The notes under the pieces are model-generated. The model was not told the origin of the DNA and made no database searches. It worked only from the letters and a program-made list of their open reading frames with translations. The position numbers were made by a program, and so were the translations under genes. DNA of 64,000 nucleotides, taken from positions 186,001 to 250,000 of the forward strand of contig JBBELK010000293.1 in assembly GCA_037783545.1 (NCBI GenBank), read 5' to 3'. Positions 24,301 to 29,369 of the stretch are shown piece after piece (position 1 is the first letter of the stretch; every line of letters starts with the position of its first letter). The stretch comes from Henricia sp. BOLD:AAB3569. Lineage: Eukaryota; Echinodermata; Asteroidea; Spinulosida; Echinasteridae.

Positions 24301-27300
24301 AAGGATCTGGATTACACCCAGTCATGACCACTGAAATCATCAAAAAAGCGTAATTAACCCATATCACTAATTCCACAATGCGTTCCAATGACCTTTTTCT
24401 GGCATTTCATTAATGTGTGTTCTTTTAGTTTTACAGCAAGAATTTACAAGTTGACCGTCCCTGTTAAAGGCCCTGTAAATATCTGTTTTTGAGCGATTCT
24501 GCGAATAAAACCATTATAAATCAAAAGAAAGACATCAACAAACTCATCCGAAGAAATTTCAGCTTTGTCAAATGTACCACGTTTAAAAAATACCATAAAA
24601 ATCCATATGCGTTTTCCTGGTCTTGGCGGGGTGTTTCAAATATTCGTTCTCAGTTGATCGGGTACTATATGGCTTGCGTCATGCACTCTGTGGCGCACAT
24701 CATATACTGCGTGTGCGCGCGATCCATAAATATGCATCGCGTTGGAACACGCACACGCAGTACACAGCGCCCATGCATTTTGGACCGCGTAGATGCGAAC
24801 CAAAAATAAGTAAATCGTTTGCAAACGATCTAAATAATTTAATCTTTACGGATTATTTTCTGGTAAATTATATCATTTTGAGCGGAAACCTTTCATTGGG
24901 TAGTTGCTATTAATTCGATCTTTACTTTCAGAACTTTTCCCCTGTAAACTCGTCAATTACTTTTTGGGGTCATGCAAATGATACACTGGGCCTTTAAAGG
25001 AGCGTGTTCAGATCACATTTTTGAGCCACCCATTTTTTCCCATGGGTGTTGAGATTTTGATACCATATAATTTGTCATATTTTTCGCGTTACCGTTCACT
25101 CTTTCAATCTGTATATTTTCAAGGATTTCGTCAAAAAACCACCAATGTTTCGTAAACTAATTTATCCATTCCATAAAGCAGAGCAGTAATTACACCAACC
25201 TTTTTTGCTTCCACATCCAAATTGGAGATTGCAATTTACCCGTTTTCTTCAGATGGATAGTATTTTGGGGAGGTATTTTACAAGATTGTTAGGTTAGAAT
25301 TAGTCTGTGCTAGAGTTGTGGGCGGAGCGATGATCGCAGCTTGGCCATCGCTGGCACGGTAAGACAAGTGTACAGCCTTGTCTTACTTACAGCATTTCCA
25401 TGTACGTACATGGGTCTTTCCACAGTAAAGGGGGCATTTTGGCAACACTGACCATATTTTCGAGGAAATACCTTTGTCTAGTCTCAAACTAATAAAAGCA
25501 ATAAGTTTACTTTAAGTTGTTCTGAAGAGATAGATAACTTAGGCCCAAAAAGAGTTACAAATAGTGTGACAACATGCCTTTCTAAAAACCCTGTGTACAA
25601 ATTTCCAATATACGCTCGTAACCGGGACGGACACTTGCGTCACATTTTAGGCCGTCCCGGTTACGAGCGTATATATTGGAAATTTGTACACAGGGTTTTT
25701 AGAAAGGCATGTTGTCACACTATTTGTAACCCTTTTGGGGCCTAAGTTATCTCTTCAGAACAACTTAAACTTATTTCTTTTATTTTAAGACCAGACAAAT
25801 TAAGGTATTTTCTAGAAAATATGGTCTGTGTTGCCAAAATGCCCCCTTTACCGTTGAAAGACTCATGCACGTGTACATTTTCTGTGCATTTCCCATACTT
25901 CAGCACAACAGTGCGCAGGATGCGAACGCAAAACGGACTAAAAATGCACATATGGAAAGGCGGCTGTACTCACCTCTCACTTCACACTGGATACCACGGA
26001 AACCATCCATACACAAGCAGCTATAGATACCCGGTCGAGCTCTGGATTCAAAGCACGAAGCGCCGTTTTGGCACGGGTTGTCTGAACATCCTGGACCTCC
26101 TAGAAAGGACGCTGGAAGTGGATTCAAAAAAATTAAAAATCTGTCAGTCAGACAATGGATGAGGTCATAATTCTGTGTGTGTTACGTGTTAGTGTTACAG
26201 ATCTGTTAACACGGCATTAATCTCGAACTCTAACTGAACGTCCAGGTTAACACCGTGTTAACAGATCTGTTAACACGGTGTTAACACCATGTTAATTTTC
26301 TGCACTGTACATAGGGCGTAGTCACAACTCTAGGTTGCGTGTTAGTGTTAGTGTAACAGATCTGTTAACTTAATTAGAATTGTGACCTAAGAACAAACCC
26401 CGTGTTAACTCGATGTTAACACGTGTTAGTGTTACATCTCATGTTAATTCAACAACTCATGTTACAGATCGTGTTAGTGTAACAGATCTGTAATAAGTTA
26501 ATCTGAATGAAGAACTTTCATGATTTTCAATAAATTTAGTTTTACTTTTCAACACAACTTTTAAAAAAACGTGTTGGATCTTGCATTCTACCCACAATTA
26601 AGACATTTTTTTGGCTCCGTAAAGATCTGTTACCGGAGTTCACAATTCTAGTGTGTTATAGTGCTGAAAGCCGTGCAGAACCCTACCGACTTGACATTTC
26701 CTAAGATGCCGAGTCAACGGATCTGTTACACTAGCACTAGCTAACACGGTTTCCCGAGACACCAATTTAACTCGATGTTAACAGATCTATCAGTCACACT
26801 TAAACACTAACATGGGATTGCGACCTCACTCGCTGCAATTAATTAGCAGTTCTGTGCACGACTTCTAACACGTCCTGTTTAACACGGTGTTTGTTCTAAC
26901 ATGTCTGAGGTCACAACTTTCTGGGCAACATTTAGGCGACAAAAATCCCCACCCTCGGGTGCAAAACATGCGCAAAAAAATGCACAGAAAATAGGTCAAA
27001 TGCCCCACCCTAGGGCATGAAAAATGGGACCAAACCCCCACCATGGGGCAGCGCGGTGCATAACACATGGTGTCTCCTGGCCTCAGACCCAAAGAAACTT
27101 CCTTCATGCTCAGACAGTCATGACAGTGGCGACCAGTATAACATACCGCAAATTCCATAAGCATCAGGTTCAGACTTTTACAACTTTATGCAGAATTGTA
27201 TTCCCTCCAAAAACAGTCATATTTTGGCCAAGTACAATTGACAAAAACAATGTAAAAACTCTGACCGAAGCGACAAAAGTCTACTCGAACTCCGTCCGCG

Positions 27301-28040
27301 CTCGTCGCGCGCTCTGAAAATGTTGAGAATCAAGCTACGATGTCCTTTAACGGCCATTTGCACGCACGCGCCGTGATGACACAAACACTGAAAATTGCCT
27401 GTGTTATTTTTTAACAGGGGTAGGGTGAAAAATTTTGGGTCGTTTCTGCATGTGTATTTGATGTAAAGGAACCTAAATTTGGGTGGAAATCATCAAAAAT
27501 TGGGTTCATTTATACCAAATAAGCGGGTATAAACGACCCATAATTTGGGCAGTTGCAGTTTTCACCCCAATTTTTCAGTGTAACACTAGCCCTGACTGTA
27601 TTCATGTGAAATGCCCAATAGGCTGCTAATAAATTATTTCTCTTCTTTTTAAAGAATTTTTGAAGGTGATCTTTAACTGCAAGTGTAACAGATTGTTTGT
27701 TATGCCATATTGTTTTCCTTCCTCCAGATCCATGGTTATGCCAAGAAAGAATGAAAATCAAAGTGCGGCCACGTTAGGGGGCCGCGACTCGTTATGGGGC
27801 CGCGCCACGCCACGTTATAGGAGCCGCGCCACGGCAGTGAAAACCAACAAGAAGTAGGCCTACCGTCCGCGGGCCGCAATTTACGGGATTTGGTTTCGGG
27901 CGCCTGAAAACGAGCATAAAACACTATTTATCTTGGTCGTGAATATAGGCCTCAAAGTTGACTACCAGAGTCCATAATGACTTACGTGCAGTTTGGCCGA
28001 TGGCGATCAGTGCCAACACAAGACACAACTGCGTCCACAT
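85..28040 (-). CDS. Multi-EGF extracellular protein gene (Notch/fibropellin-like), 3' end outside window
   Basis: Gene-level entry; the 15 exons are listed separately. Seen: an ATG at 28040 opens an 18-residue signal peptide exon, followed by 14 exons on the same strand that together carry 22 EGF-like domains (about 927 codons). All have AG acceptors and GT donors, all introns are phase 1 and all EGF exons are multiples of three long, so any of them could be duplicated or skipped without a frameshift. Many domains show the C2-xxxx-S/T-C3 O-fucose consensus and several the C1-x-S-x-P-C2 O-glucose consensus. None shows the DxDEC lead-in and the Asn/Asp plus aromatic pattern of calcium-binding EGF. 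Known: such chains occur in Notch, fibropellins and many matrix or adhesion proteins. Inference: the product is secreted or is the ectodomain of a membrane protein acting in adhesion, matrix or ligand binding. No TM segment or other domain is in the window, so the exact family stays open. Its first exon lies 25.6 kb downstream of the stop codon of the Ig-NACHT gene. Confidence 0.85.
1155..1523 (-). CDS. EGF gene exon 14 (three EGF domains)
   Basis: 123 codons, acceptor CCACAG, donor G|GTGAGC. Three EGF domains beginning [28 protein letters not shown] and [14 protein letters not shown]. The first and third carry the CxSxPC O-glucose consensus. The first two domains and the exon's 5' intron boundary closely resemble exon 12 (7423-7650), so this exon is one half of a duplicated two-exon cassette, extended by a third EGF. 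Confidence 0.9.
1940..2300 (-). repeat. LINE 3' tail with (TTA)n end, interrupted by a MITE
   Basis: On the minus strand the sequence after the RT fragment runs into a conserved 3' tail with the motif pair GCGCTTTA...TATATAGCGC and ends in a (TTA)n run (1948-1964). The same tail occurs reversed relative to its surroundings at 35,461-35,620 and a related one at 60,555-60,630. A foldback element (1,992-2,217) splits the tail. Confidence 0.7.
1992..2217. mobile_element. MITE with TIR GGGCCCAATTTCATAGAG
   Basis: About 226 bp with 18-bp terminal inverted repeats (one mismatch), flanked on both sides by CAGGG as a likely target-site duplication. It sits inside the LINE 3' tail, so it inserted after the LINE. 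A related element spans about 7,712-8,063. No coding capacity seen. Confidence 0.75.
2301..2816 (-). mobile_element. Truncated CR1/jockey-like LINE, C-terminal part of reverse transcriptase
   Basis: The minus-strand translation contains the conserved end of non-LTR reverse transcriptases: [15 protein letters not shown], then [13 protein letters not shown], then [20 protein letters not shown] and [10 protein letters not shown]. There is an in-frame TAA (2732-2734) at the position where family members have Gln, and the element is 5'-truncated near 2,816, where SINE-like sequence begins. It is therefore a dead copy. The CR1-superfamily call rests on the C-terminal motifs only. Confidence 0.85.
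2844..3272. mobile_element. MITE with TIR GACCTTTATCACGGTGCG and internal 22-bp tandem array
   Basis: Ends are inverted copies (gacctttatcacggtgcg at the left, cgcaccgtgataaaggtc at the right), bounded by TA. It splits a SINE: the sequence on either side corresponds to uninterrupted sequence near 61,505-61,540. A related copy lies at 11,571-11,815, where one end reads GACTTTTATTACGGTGC. Confidence 0.7.
2917..3070. repeat. 22-bp tandem repeat (about 7 copies)
   Basis: The unit gtgcgtgcgtgtctgcgcga plus ta is repeated head to tail about seven times with almost no divergence, inside the MITE at 2,844-3,272. The related element at 11.6 kb has the flanking sequence but no array, so the array expanded after insertion. 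Confidence 0.9.
3273..3356 (-). repeat. tRNA-like SINE head
   Basis: The reverse complement contains GTGGTGGTCAGGTGGATA and a B-box-like GGGTTCGTAGTTCGA, matching the heads at 35,388-35,455 (+) and about 61,530-61,600 (-). It is a tRNA-derived SINE promoter region, not a functional tRNA gene, because no acceptor stem pairs. Confidence 0.6.
3383..4652. mobile_element. 1.27-kb foldback element, TIR GGGGYRGATTGCAAT
   Basis: The left end ggggtggattgcaatatg matches the reverse complement of the right end (ggggcagattgcaataaa). Inside both ends lie inverted copies of gtctaagacc and cttagccagc. No convincing coding region. The right end lies only 30 bp from the splice donor of EGF exon 13. Confidence 0.65.
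4682..4825 (-). CDS. EGF gene exon 13 (one EGF domain)
   Basis: 48 codons, acceptor TTTGCAG, donor G|GTGGGT. A single EGF domain beginning [18 protein letters not shown] and ending [10 protein letters not shown]. It pairs with exon 11 (8942-9073) in sequence, donor and intron flanks, so it is the first half of the duplicated cassette. Confidence 0.88.
4974..5358 (+). repeat. LINE-like 3' end with (AAATA)n tail
   Basis: The region ends in the motif ccccgggtaaataaatgg followed by about eight aaataaat units (5,320-5,358), a typical non-LTR 3' terminus in marine invertebrates. No reverse transcriptase sequence remains. Confidence 0.5.
5425..5660. repeat. SINE-body tandem repeat, about 120-bp unit
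   Basis: Two adjoining copies of a unit containing cagcagttagttgggtttcc and gagtgactaggagcattg, 120 bp apart (landmark gatgg..atgccagtcc at about 5,509 and 5,629). The same unit is arrayed at 60,985-61,410 and is present once, in reverse orientation, at 35,690-35,945. Confidence 0.75.
5721..6055. mobile_element. MITE with TIR TTGGGTTTCACTTTCTTG (about 75 bp)
   Basis: 335 bp with long inverted ends that include ccggttgctacccgccat and atactatggcacgccaaagc on the left and their complements on the right. Related copies: about 45,500-45,815 (full), and partial ones at 15,438-15,725 and 45,290-45,480. Non-coding. Confidence 0.8.
6056..7420. other. Intron sequence, no recognised gene
   Basis: Intron between EGF exons 13 and 12. 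Low-complexity and unique-looking AT-rich DNA. Short open frames occur on both strands around 6,520-7,250 but share no recognisable motif and overlap on opposite strands, so I call none of them genes. Confidence 0.5.
7423..7650 (-). CDS. EGF gene exon 12 (two EGF domains)
   Basis: 76 codons, acceptor TTTACAG, donor G|GTACTG (a weaker donor than its neighbours). EGF domains begin [15 protein letters not shown] and [13 protein letters not shown]. The first has the O-glucose consensus. Closely related to the first two domains of exon 14. Confidence 0.88.
7712..8063. mobile_element. MITE of the GGGCCAATTTCAT family
   Basis: The left end gtggccaatttcatggtgc is inverted relative to the right end gctttataaaattggcccc. 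Non-coding, about 350 bp, more diverged at its ends than the copy at 1,992-2,217. Confidence 0.5.
8105..8502. mobile_element. Foldback element rich in GTGACTCGGACT repeats
   Basis: Ends gtgttgtaggactggagtcc and gactcgactacaacac are partly inverted. The interior holds a dozen or so variants of gactcggact/gtgactcg. A further block of the same motif is at 13,395-13,500. No coding capacity. Confidence 0.55.
8942..9073 (-). CDS. EGF gene exon 11 (one EGF domain)
   Basis: 44 codons, acceptor TTGCAG, donor G|GTGGGT. EGF domain begins [18 protein letters not shown] and ends [15 protein letters not shown] is an O-glucose consensus. Paralogous to exon 13, including about 30 bp of intron on each side. 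Confidence 0.88.
9500..10045. repeat. Dispersed repeat copy A (no insertion)
   Basis: Closely matches 13,880-14,690: both contain tgcaaagc-gcgtaacaatac at the left and agggatgcatgctgacgaat, gacgcggacaac and ttgttccaccgcgaaat further in. This copy lacks the 246-bp element found in the other, so it is the empty-site homologue. Confidence 0.85.
10232..10465 (-). CDS. EGF gene exon 10 (two EGF domains)
   Basis: 78 codons, acceptor TGTTTAG, donor G|GTAGGT. Domains begin [13 protein letters not shown] and [13 protein letters not shown]. The first has both O-glucose and O-fucose consensus sites, the second O-fucose only. Confidence 0.9.
10466..11570. other. Intron sequence, nothing recognised
   Basis: AT-rich intron between EGF exons 10 and 9. 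Short open frames at 10,774-11,010 and elsewhere have biased, repeat-like composition and no domain I recognise. Confidence 0.45.
11824..12264. mobile_element. MITE with TIR TGGGCTGCGTTYCAAAYACG
   Basis: Left end tgggctgcgttccaaacacg; the right end is its inverted copy (cgtatttgaaacgcagccca). The interior repeats versions of gccaacgttggc and gccaacgtttgc. It ends only 20 bp from the 3' end of EGF exon 9, so the splice donor lies almost against it. Confidence 0.75.
12285..12785 (-). CDS. EGF gene exon 9 (four tandem EGF domains)
   Basis: 167 codons, acceptor TTTTTAG, donor A|GTAGGT. Four EGF domains, beginning [14 protein letters not shown], then three with the near-identical lead GPIDN(G/V)TRCSPN. 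The linkers are almost the same at DNA level (cggaccgatcgacaacg), which shows recent tandem duplication inside the exon. CQNGGSC and CRNGGSC carry the O-fucose consensus. Confidence 0.92.
12875..13383. mobile_element. Foldback element TIR TAAAGGCAGTATACATGATT, copy 1
   Basis: The left end and the inverted right end (accaatcatgtatactatct ttaac) bracket a core of repeated (t)tcgccc(c)aaaacca(c) units. Four relatives in this window: 16,496-17,110, 33,523-33,982, 51,540-52,037 and 57,412-57,905. Non-coding. Confidence 0.8.
13880..14690. repeat. Dispersed repeat copy B (carries MITE insertion)
   Basis: Homologue of 9,500-10,045, interrupted by a complete 246-bp element at 14,238-14,483. Outside the insertion the two copies align over their whole length with a few substitutions and a short indel near 14,000. 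Confidence 0.85.
14238..14483. mobile_element. MITE GGGTMTTTCTATAAATTAGG with ACAT target-site duplication
   Basis: Inverted ends extend over the outer 28 bp. ACAT flanks both sides, and the empty site is preserved at 9.84 kb in copy A. A full sister copy with a TTAT duplication is at 46,310-46,554, and a longer cousin at about 50,967-51,413. Non-coding. Confidence 0.92.
14815..14965. mobile_element. Palindromic MITE TTAAAGGCACAGGCTCGTCA, copy 1
   Basis: About 150 bp, nearly a complete inverted repeat, with aatgcgcgcgcgccaaatt at the left and its complement at the right. Copies: 42,436-42,762 (with a second element inside), 52,376-52,520. A related longer family lies at 15,768-16,267 and 59,013-59,540. 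Confidence 0.8.
15253..15363 (-). CDS. EGF gene exon 8 (one divergent EGF-like domain)
   Basis: 37 codons, acceptor TCCCAG, donor G|GTTGGT. Begins [14 protein letters not shown], then [17 protein letters not shown]. It has seven cysteines, and the C5-C6 loop is shorter than in its siblings, without the usual G-x-x-G-x-x-C ending. The sequence still reads as an EGF-derived exon because of its position, phase and first four cysteines. Confidence 0.78.
15768..16267. mobile_element. Foldback element CAGGCTCGTCAATGCACGAC
   Basis: The left arm includes aggctcgtcaatgc and ttaccgcgctc; the right arm has gagcgcggtgaaatt and gtattgacgagcct. A close relative lies at 59,013-59,540 in an intron of the Ig-NACHT gene. 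Non-coding, ~500 bp. Confidence 0.75.
16293..16415 (-). CDS. EGF gene exon 7 (one EGF domain)
   Basis: 41 codons, acceptor GCACTAG, donor G|GTAATG. EGF domain begins [13 protein letters not shown] and ends [10 protein letters not shown]. Confidence 0.85.
16496..17110. mobile_element. Foldback element (TAAAGG..AACATGATTGGT), copy 2, itself interrupted
   Basis: Same family as 12,875-13,383. A second element (about 16,641-16,821), starting ggggcttgaaatt and ending aatttcaagccctg, is nested inside, flanked by cacttc on both sides as a target-site duplication. Confidence 0.75.
17234..17398. repeat. G-rich low-complexity tract (GGTGGTGGGGGTGAGGGG)n
   Basis: 165 bp of tandem ggtggtgggggtgagggg-type units ending in a pure G run on the plus strand. 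Strong G-quadruplex potential. Any proline-rich open frame on the other strand is a by-product of the repeat. Confidence 0.95.
17400..18370. other. Intron sequence, no recognised gene
   Basis: Intron between EGF exons 7 and 6. Includes a plus-strand open frame at 17,741-18,136 rich in Cys, Ser and Trp, followed by a possible donor (CAAGTAAGT), but no domain, partner exon or start context supports it. Confidence 0.4.
18373..18486 (-). CDS. EGF gene exon 6 (one short EGF domain)
   Basis: 38 codons, acceptor TTTCAG, donor G|GTGAGC. A compact EGF with [14 protein letters not shown] followed by [14 protein letters not shown]. Easily missed because of its length, but phase, splice sites and six cysteines all fit. 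Confidence 0.88.
18847..18981 (-). CDS. EGF gene exon 5 (one EGF domain)
   Basis: 45 codons, acceptor GCCACAG, donor G|GTAGGT. EGF begins [14 protein letters not shown] and ends [16 protein letters not shown] is an O-glucose consensus. Confidence 0.87.
19085..19640. mobile_element. Foldback element with CCGTGTCAAATTAAATTC arms
   Basis: The left arm (agcgcttatgccgtgtcaaa) is inverted in the right arm (tttgacacggcataagcgc). Several internal copies of gtgccg/cggcac and the palindromic cgacgtttgaagc occur. Non-coding, ~550 bp, in the intron upstream of exon 5. Confidence 0.7.
20100..20302. repeat. Half copy of a TTAAAGTTGCACTGYCCGTG element
   Basis: Matches the right halves of elements at 36,559-37,003 and 58,168-58,560 (shared: ggcctgtcttttattatttc, gactggcattaatcc, gacagtgcaact). 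The left half is missing here. Confidence 0.7.
20349..20480 (-). CDS. EGF gene exon 4 (one EGF domain)
   Basis: 44 codons, acceptor CCTACAG, donor C|GTGAGT. EGF begins [14 protein letters not shown] and ends [18 protein letters not shown] is an O-fucose consensus. Confidence 0.87.
20560..20655. repeat. 18-bp minisatellite TTTTTGGCAAAAAATACA
   Basis: About five head-to-tail units, 80 bp upstream of exon 4 (in transcription direction) and inside the intron. The units are self-complementary (ttttggcaaaa), so the tract can form alternating hairpins. Confidence 0.85.
20880..21250 (+). repeat. tRNA-derived SINE (body GGGCAAGGCACTCAACC)
   Basis: Head with ggttgcgggttcgaaacc (B box), body with tgcccttgggcaaggcactc and gacgtaaagccgttggtcc, tail with aagatcccagagcattct and an (aat)n end. 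Other copies: 62,318-62,490 (head and body), 52,612-52,745 (tail), 40,125-40,262 (minus strand). A common deuterostome SINE layout. Confidence 0.75.
21300..22635. other. Intron sequence, nothing recognised
   Basis: AT-rich intron between EGF exons 4 and 3, without a recognisable exon. Short frames only. Confidence 0.45.
22640..23278 (+). mobile_element. Mariner-type DNA transposon relic, TIR CAGGGTGTCCCAGAAAAAA, TA duplication
   Basis: 639 bp, TA on each side, ends cagggtgtcccagaaaaaaa and its complement. Inside, 22,974-23,132 codes for a helix-turn-helix unit ([20 protein letters not shown], then [16 protein letters not shown]) typical of the N-terminus of certain mariner/IS630-like transposases. 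The frame stops right after this domain and no catalytic region remains. Subterminal arms around 22,780-22,860 and 23,130-23,200 are also inverted copies of each other. A deletion derivative. Confidence 0.85.
23296..23310. repeat. Poly-G run
   Basis: About 15 consecutive G on the plus strand, just after the mariner relic. Confidence 0.9.
23375..24198. mobile_element. Foldback element TTAAAGGTACACACCAGCCT
   Basis: The left end (taaaggtacacaccagcc) is inverted in the right end (gccggtgtgtccctttaaa). The interior contains an inverted pair around gatttatc-gaac-agat / ttcggataaatcac. A second copy starts at 63,765 and runs off the window end. The right end lies 7 bp from the donor side of EGF exon 3. 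Confidence 0.7.
24205..24330 (-). CDS. EGF gene exon 3 (one EGF domain)
   Basis: 42 codons, acceptor ATTTCAG, donor T|GTGAGT. EGF begins [14 protein letters not shown] and ends [17 protein letters not shown] matches the O-fucose consensus. Confidence 0.88.
24463..24999. mobile_element. Foldback element TTAAAGGCCCTGTAAAT
   Basis: Left end ttaaaggccctgtaaat, right end gatacactgggcctttaaag. About 540 bp, non-coding. A different element beginning aaaggagcgtgttcagatca abuts at 24,996; relatives of that one are at 36,042-36,411 and 28,350-28,700. Confidence 0.6.
25424..25852. repeat. Near-perfect 430-bp palindrome
   Basis: The two arms (cagtaaagggggcattttgg at the left, ccaaaatgccccctttaccg at the right) stay complementary almost base for base to a centre near 25,638, with gtaaccgggacgg/ccgtcccggttac next to the loop. 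The right edge is 121 bp from EGF exon 2. Foldback or MITE-type, non-coding. Confidence 0.93.
25974..26111 (-). CDS. EGF gene exon 2 (first EGF domain)
   Basis: 46 codons if the acceptor TTCCAG before 26111 is used; 42 codons if TTTCTAG before 26099 is used. Both keep the frame and phase 1. Donor G|GTGAGT. EGF begins [13 protein letters not shown] and ends [10 protein letters not shown]. Follows the signal peptide exon directly. Confidence 0.85.
26165..26890. repeat. Region of repeated palindromes GTTAACAGATCTGTTAAC
   Basis: At least ten variants of acagatctgttaac, gttaacacggtgttaac and gtgttagtgttac within 700 bp, including a 26-bp perfect palindrome at 26,253-26,278. A shorter relative is at 33,985-34,175. 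Probably a decayed foldback element family. Confidence 0.7.
26900..27950. other. First-intron sequence, no gene recognised
   Basis: Intron 1 of the EGF gene. Contains two GC-rich inserts near 27,760-27,880 with repeated ggccgcg/cgcggc. No exon recognised. Confidence 0.45.
27986..28040 (-). CDS. EGF gene exon 1: start codon and signal peptide
   Basis: ATG at 28040-28038 codes for [18 protein letters not shown], then C|GTAAGT, a strong phase-1 donor compatible with exon 2. The peptide has a short n-region, a hydrophobic core [10 protein letters not shown] and a small-residue G-x-T-A cleavage area. It is the only signal peptide I find upstream of the EGF exons on this strand. Confidence 0.82.
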
Positions 28041-28202
28041 GGTGCAATGACTATGAGGACAGTCACACTTTGACCGAAGATGCACTCGGAACCTGGATCG
28101 GATGACAAAAGAAAGTGGAAACATCTTGATAAGGTTACGGGTATAACATTTAAAAGCTGCTTGTTCACCGCTGTGACAATGTACCGGTAGCTTATGAGGC
28201 CA

Positions 28203-28350
28203 GGGGTCGATTTCACAAAGATTTACTACGCGTCGCAAGTACCATACCCATCGCAACTCACTGAACCCTTTGCAATTTTGCCATGGGTTTGGCGAGTTGC
28301 GATGGATTTGGTATTTGCGACGCGTCGTAAATCTTTGTGAAATCGACCCC
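28203..28350. mobile_element. Palindromic MITE GGGGTCGATTTCACAAAG in the EGF gene promoter region
   Basis: 148 bp. Both arms match almost perfectly (ggggtcgatttcacaaagat and its complement), with an inner cgacgcgtcg-type stem and CAG on each side. It sits 163 bp upstream of the start codon. A half copy lies at 60,880-60,985. Confidence 0.88.
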
Positions 28351-28773
28351 AGATCACTTTTTGACGGCCCACACTTATACCTCGTTGGTGATAAGATTTT
28401 GTTCCATAATCATGTCATATTTTTCTCATGACCATTCTGAAATTTCGCGTTCTTAATCCGTCATTTTGTTTTTGCATCAGGGATGTCGGAAAATAAAACA
28501 CTACCGGGTATATACTGTTTTTTGTAAACTAGTTTATCCGGTTACTAAGCAGGGCGCAGCGATTACAACAAGCTTTTGCTTCCACATCTAAATTGGAGAT
28601 TGCAAATTTCCTGGTTTTTCCCCATGGGTATAGTGTGTTGGGGAGGTATTTTTTATAATATGAATGTTAACGGAATTTATTTTCTTGACTAATCCTTTAA
28701 CCCTAACTCCCTAGGATGTATATGTAAAATCATATTGATTTTGGAGGATTGAGGAGTGTTAGATTTAATTAAT

Positions 28774-29236
28774 ATAGGTTTTCTCGTTCGGTTTTAGCAA
28801 AGTACATCCCAAGTTCGTCTCAGATGCATTCGTTTCAGCGCAAATTCGAATGCAGTTTAGGATCACCCTTCAATTATTTAAACAGAGCATTTAATTCGAG
28901 CACGCAATCGGGAAAATTCCGCACTCAAATTTAAAACTAGATTCAATACATTTTGAAATACCAGCAAAAATCATTCAAATTCGCCCAAGCCCCGAGCTTC
29001 TGATAAATTGAATGAAGATTCAATGCTTTGTATTTGAATAAAGCAAATTCTAATCTACTCTGGATGTCTTGGCGAACAAATATGAATGTCTATATAAACG
29101 AAATTGAATAGGCTACGTGCGAATGAATAAGAACCAGAGAAATTGCGTCCTGATCAAATTCACTTGAATACGTGCCGGTACTTCCACAAACGAAATCGAA
29201 TGTATTTCTGATGAATTCGAGCGAGAAAACCTATAA
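28774..29236. mobile_element. MITE-like element with TIR TATAGGTTTTCTCG
   Basis: The left end tataggttttctcg is inverted at the right end (cgagaaaacctata). The interior is rich in gaattcgaatg-type motifs. Non-coding. Confidence 0.6.
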
Positions 29237-29369
29237 CGTGAACTGCATTTGTTTGCTTTATAAGCGGGGTTTTAAGCTAAACATAATAATGGGATATCTG
29301 TTCTCATATCTTTGATGGAAATTGTTTTGAGTTATCACGAATTAAAACTCCGAGGTGTTGCAGCAAAGT

